From positions 806,001-870,000 of the forward strand of contig JANTQA010000048.1 of NCBI GenBank assembly GCA_027625915.1: a stretch of 64,000 nt of DNA. The letters run 5' to 3'. Both the position numbers and the translations under genes were made by a program. Numbering within the stretch: the first letter of the stretch is position 1; each line of letters begins with the position of its first letter. This document shows, piece by piece, positions 12,301 through 23,300 of the stretch. The stretch comes from Anaeramoeba flamelloides. Taxonomy: Eukaryota > Metamonada > Anaeramoebidae. Below the pieces are notes generated by a model. That model was given only the letters and a program-made list of their open reading frames with translations, was not told the origin of the DNA and did no database searches.

Positions 12301-14302
12301 AAATGAAATAGGTTACTTTATTAAGTTTTTTAGAACTTTATAGATGAAAAATAACACTTTTATGATGAACAGCATATTTATTTACTTAAAAGAACGTTGA
12401 GTCAAGTGTTCTTGTTTGAATTTGAAATTTAGATTTTTTTTCGAAATTTTGTAATTTGGTAAAACTATTTTTATTCTTTCCAAATTTGAAATTTACCTTG
12501 AAAAGAATAAAAATAGTTTTACCAAATTAAAAAATTTTGAAAAAAAATCAAAATTTCTCTGCTTCAAACGTTCGATCCTTTTTATTTTATTTATTTTTTT
12601 TCAAATATGATATCATTGGCTTCAGCTATATCAAAATTCTTGAAAATTATTTGGAGAGAACCAACAGTAATATCAAAAAAAAAAAATGGATTTTAAAAAT
12701 ATGACTTGTTTTGTTAAAAATTAATGAAAAGTTTTTGATAAATGTTTATTCAAAATCCTCAAAAATCCTAAAATTTGCAATATTTTGACTTTTCCTTAAT
12801 TGGAATTCTTTTAAATAATTTTTGCCAGCTAAGGTATTGTATCCCACCCCCCCACAAATAATAAAATATGAATAGCCCCTAAATAATTTAAAAACAATGA
12901 TTAAAAAATACTTTCAAGTTTCTGTGATTTCTGTGATTTCTGTGATTTCTGTGATTTCTTTTCTTGAGAAAATTTAATTTTTGTTTTTGTTTTTACAAAA
13001 AAATAACTCGAATGAAGTAAGAGAAGTTGAAAATTTGATCTTATGATCGAAATTGAATTTTCTATTTCAATAAAACACAATTTTATAATAGACAACCAAT
13101 TTCTATGTATTATAAATTTCCACAGTAGGGCTGGAATGGTTGTACGGTTTGTGGAGATAATGTGGAAATTCAACGTAACTCAATGATTTTTGATCATTGA
13201 CAATACAATCATTTAGATTGAATGTTGTTTATTGAGCGTTTTTTTAATGTTAAAAAATCGTGATGATTTTTTTTTTTTCATTTTAACTGAACCTTAAAAA
13301 GTGTTCCAGTTCACGTATCTCAAAATTTCTTCTGTGAATTTTTCATTTAAAAAATGACAAAATGTTTTTTTTCATCCAAAATGGAGAATGATTTAAAGAT
13401 CATTCCTTTCATAATGTAAATGAGATTGGAACATATTGGTGTTGAAATAAAAATGTTGAATTGCAACGTAGCCCTTAATAGTTTTCAGATTTTTATTTCC
13501 CAAATGCTTAGAATTGTCCAATTTAAAACAAATTGTTATCTTTCAGTACAAAATCAACTTAAATCGATTTAGTCTTATTTGTGATTGTTTTTTGTCTTTT
13601 ATTCCATTGAAAAAAAATTGTTTTTCCTTATTGTAGATTTTTTCGAGAAAAAGCACATCGTTTTTATCAGCACATTTGGATCTAGAGAATGACTGTTGAC
13701 TAAAATCTTGAAAACGTTGTACTGCTTGTTGCGACAATCTTTTGGAGATTTTGGCTCTTAGAGGCATAAAAAAAAAAAGAAAAGAATTGCTGTGGGATTT
13801 CAAACATCTTGTGTTCTATGATTGGCGTGGAAATTTTCACCTTTTATTATTCAATTCACATTCTTTGTTTGGTTGGCCGAAATTCACAAAAGAATTAGAG
13901 AAAAACTGAAAAAAAAAGAAAAAACTTAAAAACATACCCAGATTTGTAAAGGATATTCTTTTTCATCATGAACAAGTGTGTGTTTGTTATACGTTGCGCC
14001 AATTGTGGAGTCTCTTTACAATAAAAGAACATATGCGTTTTTTCTGATTAAGTGGGTTGGGGAAAGAAGAAAAACAAAAAAAGAATATTTTGACAAAAGA
14101 AGATTTTACTGATTTTGAAGAAAGCAACCCCTCAAATACTTTGTGACAATTGAAGTTTTCCCAACATTACTTGCACCTATAAACAAACGTTTTGAGAAAA
14201 AAAAAATAACAATAAATGAACCATTTTTACAAAGGATCGCAAAAAGAAACGTTTTTTTTTACCCAGAAACACTACTTTGATTTCAGAAACAAATTCTTCC
14301 AT
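6378..14302 (-). CDS. Rab5-like small GTPase, six exons
   Basis: Exons on the minus strand: 14302-14263, 14176-14110, 14013-13938, 11046-11037, 10906-10824 and 6710-6378. Phases agree at every junction and give 202 residues, the usual Rab length. All G motifs are present: P-loop GASNVGKTS (14-22), switch I with DSTIGAT, DTAGQE (62-67), NKRD (120-123) and ETSSK (148-152). The protein ends in GCC, a geranylgeranylation tail. PMYYRGA after switch II and [16 protein letters not shown] match the Rab5/Rab22 branch, so a role in early endosome fusion is expected, membrane-bound in the GTP form. Introns 1, 2 and 4 are 86, 96 and 130 bases; intron 3 is 2.9 kb and intron 5 is 4.1 kb, both holding repeats. 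The fourth exon is only 10 bases. The last exon alone looks like a truncated Rab, and only joining the distant exons restores the full fold. The subfamily (Rab5, 21 or 22) is less sure than Rab itself. Confidence 0.9.
6857..8020 (-). repeat. R1 dispersed repeat, copy 1
   Basis: About 1.15 kb that aligns along its length with 35491-36650 in the same orientation, with many substitutions and short gaps. No terminal inverted repeats seen. On the minus strand both copies carry a related protein-like stretch ([11 protein letters not shown] in this copy, IFIVGDKTWFK in the other, followed by KNLH), faintly reminiscent of a BTB domain but too worn to name. Stops shared by both copies in that neighbourhood suggest the element was already non-coding when it spread. 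It lies in Rab intron 5. Confidence 0.75.
7859..7949. other. Nested hairpin inside R1 copy 1
   Basis: An imperfect palindrome: outer arms AATATGATATTGTTC and GAACAACATTATATT, inner arms TAAGATTATATT and AATATCATCTTA, and an apical GTTC-TTC-GAAC. The same architecture occurs at 36493-36580 with different bases in the outer stem. It could fold as RNA or as a DNA cruciform. Confidence 0.7.
8783..9678. mobile_element. T9: element with long terminal inverted repeats
   Basis: The left arm from 8783 (AACTATAACTGTT...) is matched in reverse complement by the right arm ending near 9678. Strong stretches are AATTTAATTGGGAAAATTGG and ACTGATCAAAATCATCA on the left, with their complements near 9560-9610. 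Arms run 170-270 bases with decreasing similarity inward. No coding capacity seen between them. It is a single copy here, in Rab intron 5. Confidence 0.75.
9843..9953 (+). other. Short coding-like patch of unknown origin
   Basis: Thirty-six open codons, TAA-bounded at both ends, reading [18 protein letters not shown] in the middle. The proline, glycine, arginine and tyrosine content is unlike translated filler in this region. It is on the strand opposite the host Rab gene, inside intron 5, and may be a worn piece of a mobile element or an inserted gene fragment. Not recognised. Confidence 0.25.
10072..10137 (+). repeat. Direct repeat, unit 1 (pairs with 13517-13582)
   Basis: About 66 bases sharing CAATTTAAAACA, TTCTTTCAGTACA, AATCAACTTA and TCGATTTA with the second unit, same orientation, 3.4 kb apart. 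Both sit in introns of the Rab gene. Confidence 0.6.
11037..11046 (-). other. 10-base microexon of the Rab gene
   Basis: On the minus strand the sequence reads AATAG, then GATACAGCAG, then GTAATC. The ten bases supply D, T, A and the first base of G in the invariant DTAGQE motif. Exon 3 ends in phase 0 after the Trp codon and exon 5 starts GA CAA GAA (GQE), so exactly this phase and content is needed. The flanking AG and GT are canonical. Confidence 0.85.
11266..11277 (+). repeat. Poly-C run of 12 followed by poly-T
   Basis: Twelve C followed directly by thirteen T, on the sense strand of neither exon (Rab intron 3). A homopyrimidine block of about 25 bases. A shorter C7 run lies at about 12847. 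Confidence 0.9.
12423..12557. mobile_element. T10: short fold-back repeat
   Basis: Inverted arms of nearly 60 bases (left contains TTTGGTAAAACTATTTTTAT, right its complement ATAAAAATAGTTTTACCAAA) around an 18-base loop. Probably a tiny inverted-repeat element or the collapsed ends of one. In Rab intron 3. Confidence 0.65.
12919..12960 (+). repeat. Tandem repeat of TTCTGTGATT
   Basis: A 10-base unit repeated about four times in perfect register. In Rab intron 3. Confidence 0.85.
13517..13582 (+). repeat. Direct repeat, unit 2 (pairs with 10072-10137)
   Basis: Second unit of the 66-base pair described at 10072. Lies in Rab intron 3 directly downstream of exon 3. Confidence 0.6.
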
Positions 14303-14556
14303 TTGCTGGGAAATTAATTCTTAACTAAAAAGGTTTAAAAAAATAAAAATCTTTAAAAAATGAAAATTTGTCATAATTACATGAAAATTTTCTTGAATTT
14401 GTACAAAAAGGTTTTGGCTCAAAAATAATAAATAGGAATAAGACAAGAAACTCAATACCAAAACACTTCACTACTATTTCTTATCCAAACTAAAATATAC
14501 TGAAAAAAATTTAGTATTTAAAGTGATCAAAATACTGCTGGCACAAAGACTATAAT

Positions 14557-14962
14557 CCGTGTTTCAAAATAGAGTCCGTGTTTTTCTTCTTGTTCCAAGA
14601 CAATATCCAATTTACTACTCCGTTAGTATACCTAGGTTCAAATCAATTTTGAAGGTAAATTCCTTGATATTTTAAGTAAATTTAAATTAGGAATGCATTT
14701 GATTAAATTTTTTTTTAATATTTCCAATTTTCTTTGGACTTTTTTTGTTTTTTTGATGATAAAATATTACTTTATCAAAATTTAACTCTATTTTTCAAGA
14801 TAAATTTTGAAATTTGATCTTTTATTTTTAGAATCTATTTTTAAATAAAAGTACCTAGAGAAACCAAAACCATATTTAATTAGGGTTTATTGTTGGATTC
14901 TGTGATCGACTAATGTATAGACCTTCTATAACTAAAAAAACACGATTTTTATTTTGAAATAG
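14557..14962 (+). mobile_element. T3 element, copy 1
   Basis: About 405 bases with inverted ends: left CGTGTTTCAAAATAGAG, right AACACG...TATTTTGAAATAGG. The inner signature CCTAGGTTCAAATCAATTTT is found again in other copies. Other members: 18673-19089 (inverted), 35227-36885 (split by R1), 38003-38468, 41600-41935 (inverted, split by T11) and 52915-53262. No open frame; a MITE-like family. Confidence 0.75.
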
Positions 14963-15609
14963 GAATTAAATTTTTTTACACGCTTTATTGAAATAGGACT
15001 ACTTAAAATTTTTAATCTGCTCATATTTTGATTTTTCTCTCTGAATTTACGGATTATCTATATTTTGTTCTTTATCAATGTTGGAAGACAATTCTTAAAG
15101 ACTAAAGGTCATTCAATTCATTAGGAGTTGAAGGAAAAATAAAATATTAAAATATTGGGCTTTATTTTTGATTTTTTAGATTAAAATAAAAAAATAATCA
15201 ACATTCTTATTATTTAATATATTTTTAAAAAAAATTGGTAGAGTTTTCTCAAGTTTTCTCAAGTTCTAATGAATTGGGTAAAGTATTTGATACTATTAAA
15301 ATATTATAAATTCTAAAAAAAATTAGGCAAATAATAGTACTTGATTCGTATCTAAGAAACTCGTAAGAATTTTTTAATAATTATTTAAAATGAAAAATTT
15401 CACTCTAGAATAAAAAATTGTCAAAAATTTAATCTCAATGCTTCAATTTATTAAATTTAAAATTCTTGCAATTGTATTTTATAGGTACCCTTATCTCTTT
15501 AATAATAAATCTAAATAGCATAAATTTAGAAAAACCAAAAAATTCAATATATGTGGTTCATGTTTTTAAATATTATGAAAAAATAGATAAAAATACTATA
15601 AAACATGCC

Positions 15610-16148
15610 CAGTCAAAGTGTTACAGTCCTAAAAGTGGAATGCATCGTGTTTAAAGAGGTTGAATGAATATTAGAAGAATTATTTTATTTTTTTTTTCAA
15701 AAAATTGAAATCATTTTTTCACCTTTTCTACATTTTTACTGGCTTGTTTTTCCATTTTTTCCATTTTCACCTAATTCCTTTGTAAATTTTTTTTTAATAT
15801 TTTTTTTTAATATTTTTTTTTATTGTAAGATCCGTAATCACTAGGAAAAAACTTTCTAATGTATTGAAAAAGTGAAAATGAATGTAGAAAGAAAATATTT
15901 ATTTCTATTGGAATTTTATTTGGATCTTCAATTTAGGATCAAAATAAAACTTGTATTTTTTCAATATTCTAACTAAGAATTTGGGTTTTCTATATATGAG
16001 AAAATATATTGATTTATTTGTTTTATTTAATACATATATCAGCAATTCCTTTTATGTGTATTTTTTCTACTCATTTCTTATTTATTTAATAGAGAGTAAT
16101 TATAAAAAATAATTTATATTTCGAAAAAAATGATGACCACTTTGACTG
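15610..16148 (+). mobile_element. T6 element, copy 1
   Basis: Begins CAGTCAAAGTG and ends CACTTTGACTG, perfect 11-base termini with further imperfect pairing inside. Interior aligns with 29470-29992 (shared TTATTTGGATCTTCAA, TTGAAATCATTTTTTCAC, AAAATGAATGTAG). The CAGTC-type terminus is common in Tc1/mariner-related elements. No transposase is left. Confidence 0.75.
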
Positions 16149-17389
16149 AAATCAAGTTTTATATTGGAATGGAAATAAATTGTTCCAAATCAAATGGGAA
16201 AAAAAATATCAACAATTTTTAAAAATTAACTTTTTTCTCAAACTTGAATAAATCTTGAAAAAATCTTGTAAAAATAAATTAGTATTTATAGGAGCGTTTT
16301 ATACAAGTTTGGGAAGAACAAGATAACTTCCCCAAGGATATAATTTAATACAAAAGGAAATTTTGATATGAATTGATATCCTGCATAGGTCATGATTAGG
16401 TCTTAGTTTTCAGAAAAATATAATAACAATAAAAAAAGATTAGTGTTGATTTTGTAGAAAAAAAAAAGAGCCTACTGAATAACATTCTCTGAAAATTCAA
16501 AAAACAAATAGAGAGAAAGTATATATTTTTTTGATTAGGTGCAGAATTTATTTATTTTTGTTCTATAAAATTGTAAATTTATCAAATAATACTTTCAGAA
16601 AAATGATTTGGACAATTACTCATAAAAATGTTTTGTTTATGATTTTTCTGTTAGAATAAAGGAAAAAAACTACATCAAACCTTTGAGGGCTAGAAGAAAT
16701 ACCATATTTTTTTTAATTGTTTTTTTTTATTACTCACTTTTTTACAACTTTATTCTTTTAAAAAATATTTTATATTATATATATATATATATATATATAA
16801 GTGGCTAAAAGTTTTAATAAATCTCAACTTTTTTCATAAAGTATTTTAGAAAATCAATGAATTTTTTCTTTCCTCAAAATTTAATTACTGCTATTCCTCC
16901 CTATTGCTAAATTATTTTGTATTTTTTTTTGTAACAAAATATTCAAAAAGAAATCTATATCATCTTTAACAAAATATATGAATAATTGATGAAAAAATGT
17001 TAAAGTGGGGATCACTCTTATTAGTAATTTTACAACATTTCAATTTCAAAAACCTGATATTTTTTATAGAAAAATCAAAAGATAACAATTTGAAATTTTT
17101 TTGATTTTTTTATAGTTGTTTTATGTAAATTATTTGTTTAACAATCTTTAATTATTATTTTGTAAATGTCAAAATCAAATCAATGTTTAATTTGAAAGGT
17201 TTTTGTAAGTACTAATTAAGAACTTTTTATTGAATGTTATTGGATTTTGAATTTATGTGATGAAAATTGGATAAATGTCAAGACAGTAAGTGTGTTGAAT
17301 GTTAAAAATGGATTTTTTGACAACGACTTTTGAGTTAATCTTTGTGATTAACATTACATTTTCTCATTTTTTTACAAATTGTCTTTCGA

Positions 17390-20300
17390 ATGAAATTAAA
17401 AATTGCAATTCTTTTATTTTTTATTGTTCTTTTTATTGCTCAAGAACAATCCGTAACTGCACTTCGAATAACTGGAAAATGGGATCGAAATTCAAACTGG
17501 AGCTACTTAACAAAATTTTGTTTTAAAAAAACACCAAAAAGTAATCTCTTTTTTTTGTTTTAATTTTTTTTCAAACAAAAATAAATTCTTTTTATTTCAA
17601 TTTTTTTCTTGTGTTTCTTTTTGGTTTGTTACTGCAACCATTAATCAGCTTATGGAAATTTTTCTTGGTTTTTCCAAACAAGCAACCACTTGTCTTTGAG
17701 TTTCTATGATGATGATTCAAAGTCTTGGGAAGCAGTGTACAAATCAAAATTAGATTGCGAAAAAAAAAGAGACAAGTCGATCGCCAAAAGAGATGTCACA
17801 TCAACTGTTTTCGATTATGAACGTTTTGAAGATATCACTCGGGACAGATATTGGTATTTTGCCCTTTCGGATTGCTCAGCAAAATCAATGTCAGTTACAG
17901 ATATGGATATCCATATTTGGAATCCTGTTTTAGGATCAGCTAATCAAGAATTTTCATGTGAAAATCAAGGCAAGCATTTCAAACTTTTTTTCTCTTTTTT
18001 TCTCTTATTTTTGATTTTTTTTTCAAAGTGAATTTCTTTCATTTGATTCCTTTCTATTATTAGCTGTGTTTTAAAAAATTAACTTTTGGGTATTTAAATA
18101 TCTTCTCATTAATATTTCTAAATTGTTTCCGATTTAAAGGGATTCTTACGCTGATAATAATTTTTTTTGTTTTCTTTTTACTTCTTGGAGCAATACTTGG
18201 CCACCAACTCTGGAAAATTCATAAAAACGGAGATATTCATACAGTAATTATTTTTTTTCTTTTTTTTTTTTTTCCAACTGACTTTTATCAAAATGATTTG
18301 TTTAGATTTCAAGAAAACCAAAGTCAACAAAATTTTATCTTCATTTTTTTAAAATAAAAAATGGAATTAAATGGTGAACTCTTTTTTACATTCACAATTT
18401 CTATGAATATTGTTAGTTGCAAAATAAAATGAATCAAATTTTCAATCAACTTTCCGAAAAAAAAAAACAAAATACCAAGAATTAAAATAAATCATCAAAG
18501 TCCACAATCCGAAAAGGGGGAATAATAATATCACTCACTTACGAAGAATTGTGATTTAGTTAAATTTGGCTTTTATCTGTTGAACAATTTTTGAAAAGGT
18601 GAATGAAAATTTTGTTTGATCTATCTTTCAAAAAATAGCTCTTGTCAAAAAAACCAGTGCAGAATTGGTAAACCCGTGTTTCAAAATAAAAAATAGTGTA
18701 CTATCTTTATTATAGAAGGCTTAAACATTAAATGATCAAAGAAACCAACAATAAACCCTAGGTAAATATGATATTGGTTTCTTAAAGATCTAATATTAAA
18801 AAAGAAATTCTAAAAATGAAGGATCAAATTGGAAAATTTATCTCTCAAAAAATACAGTTAAATGTTGATGAAGTAATATTTTAACTATCAAAAAAACAAA
18901 AACTTTCAAAAAAAATGAAAAAAATATTAAAAATTTTTAATCAAATTGCTTTCCTAATTTAAATTTGATCTCAAAACATCAAGTAGTTTACCTTCAAAAT
19001 TGATTTGACCTAAGCTATACTATTGGATACAAAATTAGATGTTATATTGGAACAAGAAGAAAAAAAATTACAGGTTTTATTTTGAAGTAAGGGGATATTT
19101 GACCACTGTAGATTACAATTTTTTTGTACAAATTTTAAAAATTAAATACTTTGTTCTATTTAAAGATTAATATTAAGGGACTAGTCTATATTAAATTTTT
19201 TTAGGTAAATTTAATAGAGATTTAGATTTTTTTTTGCCAATTACTTAGATTTGAAATCAAAGTGAAAAACTTCTTAGTATATTAATGAAATCTTGCTAAA
19301 TGACATTCATTAAATTTAGTTATTGTTTTTATAGAAATAAAAAATTTTTTCATTTTTTCACTTTTTTGAAAGTTGCAATTTTTCAACTTTTCACAAAAAT
19401 ACAAAAAATAAAAAAAAATATGAGCAAGAAAGCAAAACCTTGTTATGTTTGTGGAAGACGTACAAAAAATAGTTTGAAAAATAAACCTGAAAGGGTTTTT
19501 TTGGATTTGCATGAAAACATAGTTTGATTCGAAAAAAATATACAATATATGCTTTACTCTTGATAAAAAATTTTCTTTTTTTATATTGTACCAACTTTTT
19601 TTTTCATGAATCTACTTTTTGAGTTTACACTCTTTTGTTTTTGTTGAATTTGAAGTTTTTTTAAGTGTTCCCAAATTACCATCCCAAAAGTTTTTGTCAG
19701 AGTCAAAAAAAATCAAAGAAAAGAATAAGAACTATTTTTTAAAAAAGTAATTATTGATAAAACAAATTGAGTTCTTTATAGAGTCAAGTTGGATGAACAG
19801 AAGTGAAGGAGAAAATATTCATCAGTTTTAAATTATTTTTTCGTTTTTAAAAATGAGAATAAATATTATTTTTGAGAAAATAATTAAATCCAAAATTAAT
19901 CAAAAAATTCTCGTCCTTTCAAGATCTTTTTTCAAAAAAAAATTTTTAAAAGTCACTTTTTTTGGCAAAATTGTAAAATTTTAAAAAAACAAGAACTAAA
20001 AGTTCTAATATTGAAAAAACCTTTCTATTTTCAATTTTAAACATATTTCAAGATAAGGATTCCTTATTTAGTTATTGGTCAAAAAAAAAATTAATATAGA
20101 CTAGTCCCTGAAAAGAAAAGACCCATCATAGACCAAAAAGAATTCAAAAAATAACCTAAAGTTAAATATTGTTTAAGCTATCATGGTTTTAATTTTAGCT
20201 AACAATAAATTTAAAAATATGTTGCTTTTTCATTTTAGAAACTGTTTTCTGTTTTTCAATAGAACAGTTTAAATTGAATCCCCGTAACAAATTCAAATTC

Positions 20301-23300
20301 AACAGATTCTATCTTTGGTGCTACAATATAAAACCAAAAAGATATCAAATCTAGGCTAATATCTCAAAGCTGTTTTCAGTGAAAAAAAGATGAGAAAACT
20401 CAAGGGTTGAATTTTCAAGGTCTTCAAAAATATAAAATAGCAAATAAAGTGAAATATCTAGAATTCTTTTTTGATCTCTTCTCAAATTATCAGAATCTTC
20501 CATATTCAAAATACAAAATGGAAATTTGGATTAGAAATTTTAATTTTCTTTTTTAGAGAAAATTCAACAAAATGCCTTCAAAAATTAACCTGAACACGGA
20601 ACCTTAAATTTGAAAAAGCATTAAGATCCACAAAAATTCGTAAGATTAAAAAAGTTTAAACAAGTTCCAAAAGAAAAACAAAATAATTTTTAAAAACCAA
20701 AATTTTTTGTATAACTTTTAACAAGTTTGATTACCTTAACAAATCAAACTTTAAAACAAAAAAAAAACACAAAGTTTTTTATTCTGAAAGTTTTAAAGAA
20801 TCATATTTCCATTACTTTTTGAAAAAGCAAACGGATCTCAAATTTTAATAACTTTTTAATTTTTATTTCATAGGAGTCAATTCAGTCATTTTGGTGTTTT
20901 ACCAGTTCTAAATCAGTGATACAAGGTGGAATGAAAGATGATAAACTTTGAAATTATTGTAAACTAGAACATTTTAGGTTTGAAATTAAAAATAAATTGA
21001 TTTTTAAGTAAGAATTTTAATAGAGGTAAAATATCATTTTTTCATACTTGAGAAAAGAAGTTTTTTTAGACAAAAATACCTTTTTATTTTTAAAAAGACA
21101 ATTAAGGACTACGTTTGCATGTGAAAACGGGGAAATTATGAATAAAAAAACTATTGAAAGAGTTCTATAATCTCAGTTAAATTTACAAAAAACGGGGATA
21201 TTTTCATAATCCAACAATTTTCACAATTTTCAACCTTTCTGATCAATTTACACATAAATTAATCAAACCGAAAATTTGATTTTAATATTTTATAATTTCC
21301 AAACTAAATCTATAAACACAAAACAATTTCTGTGGCTGTTCTAAATATTTTTTACAGTTACATTAATAAGTTTGAAATGTTTTAAAATTTGAACCTGTAC
21401 TTGTAAATTCCTTAAAGCAATTTTTTTTTTAAAAAAATTTTCATCAAATATCTGTTTTATAAACTCTTTTTCAAATAAAAGGGCACAAAAAATTTTAAGA
21501 ATTATTCATAAATGAATCAAATTAATTGTAGTATCATTCTAAAATCTAAGAAACGCTTTAAAACATAAAAAAACACTCAACTGAATCTTTAAAACTCATT
21601 AAAACTAAACAATAAAAATTATAATTCAATATTTTAAAAATTGGTGTGCCCTTTTATTTGAAATGAGAAATCTTGTTTTGTAATTTGTAGGGGAAAAAAA
21701 TTATAAACCCAATAAAAACCTTTGAACAAGGCGAATTGGGAAAAAGTTCTCAACATTTTATTGATAATTCTTTACACGTCAAACTTTTGTTCTTTAAAGT
21801 CTCATATTCAATATAAAGCCACAATTCATCTGGTATTTTGTTGGAATTGTTTTTTTCTTTATTTCTCTTTTCTTTGTTCCATGCATCAATCCAATAATGG
21901 TCTTTCTTAATTCCTATTTCTAACTCATTCGAAATCAAACTTAAACTGTTTCAGTTTATACACAGGTAGATTATTTCCAAATTGGTTTTTTTCTGATCTT
22001 GTTTTTTTCATTTTCCAACTGTTCAATATCCAAAAATAAAAAAAGCAAAAAATGAAAAAATGAATAATTAAAATGAAAATCACCAATAAGTAATTATCTT
22101 ATTAACAATCAAATTCGATGATATTGACTATTTGAGAACTGTGCCCTTTTGTTTGAAAAATAGTTTATATAAACTAAAATTCAAAATTTTCCACACAGCT
22201 AAAACGTTCCAAACAATCACAATAATACAATTTCATTCAAATCTGAAATAATTTTGATTTTTGAAAAATTTGAAAATCATTTTTTCATCTTTTAGTTTTT
22301 GTTTTCATTTCATTTTTTGCAATTACGTAACTTGTTTCAGTTGGATCAAAAATTTTTTCAACAATTGATATTATATTAAAGTTGAGTTGTTGCAAATAGA
22401 AGAACTCAAATAAAATTAGTTGATAATATCTAAACCATTTCATCGATCAATATTCCTAATAGAATTGAAACAAATTTAGCAATGTATTTTTTTGTTTTGC
22501 TCTCTCTAAAATTTTTAACACACCTTTGATTTATTTATTTGTATTGATAATTATTTATTTTTTGTTTTGTGAGTATTGTAATTTATAAACAAGTGTTAAC
22601 ATTTCAATTAGTTAATGGTTTTAATTTGGTATTTCTTCTTGAATTGATTAAATAAGTTTTTTTTTTTCACAAATCGAATTTTGGTGTGTTTAAAAATTTT
22701 AAATTGGGGTTTATATTGTATTTATGTTTTTTTAAAATCGAAACTAGTATTTTTTTTCTCCAATTTCTTTAGAATGAAAATTCTTTTTGAGAATTGAAGG
22801 TAAAAAAACACAATAACTCAACATTCTCAGAGGTAGAAAAGTAGTCTCTAATACCAAAATTTTTTTTAGGAAGATTTAGGAAATTTGATTTAAGTGAATA
22901 GATATGAATCTTTGTTCTTTAAAAAAAAATAATATACAAAAAAAAACAATCAAATTTAAAATTAATCCTTTCAGTATATATATATTAAATATTAAACAAA
23001 AAGAATTCAAATAGTTTTAATATGGAAAATCGAATAAAAAAAAAAAAAATTGATATTTTATTATTTCATCTATGAAAAAAGTATCAACTATTCAAATTAA
23101 AATTTAAAACTTTTGAAAAAAAAACAAAATTTAATGATTTACATTTTTTTTAATTATATTTTTCAGACGAATAAACTTTTGGTAATTATCGGGTTATTAT
23201 TAGTTTATTCAAACTTTATTATTGAAACTAACATACCGATTAAATTTTGAGAAAAAAATTAAAATTTAATTTCAAAATACCTCTTTAAAATTAAACAAAA

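Larger units (their letters stand above)
14303..17389. other. Divergent intergenic region
   Basis: Separates the start of the Rab gene (-) from the start of the receptor gene (+), so both promoters must lie here. It carries T3 copy 1 and T6 copy 1 and a TA microsatellite at about 16775-16799. Apart from those I see no gene; a 62-codon open stretch at 15466-15654 runs into the T6 end and looks accidental. Confidence 0.5.

Noticed and set aside
13543-13803. 86-codon minus-strand frame reading [15 protein letters not shown]
   Set aside because: First taken as a degraded Rab exon because it follows exon 3, but the true next exons (11046-11037 and 10906-10824) were found and this frame contains no G motif.
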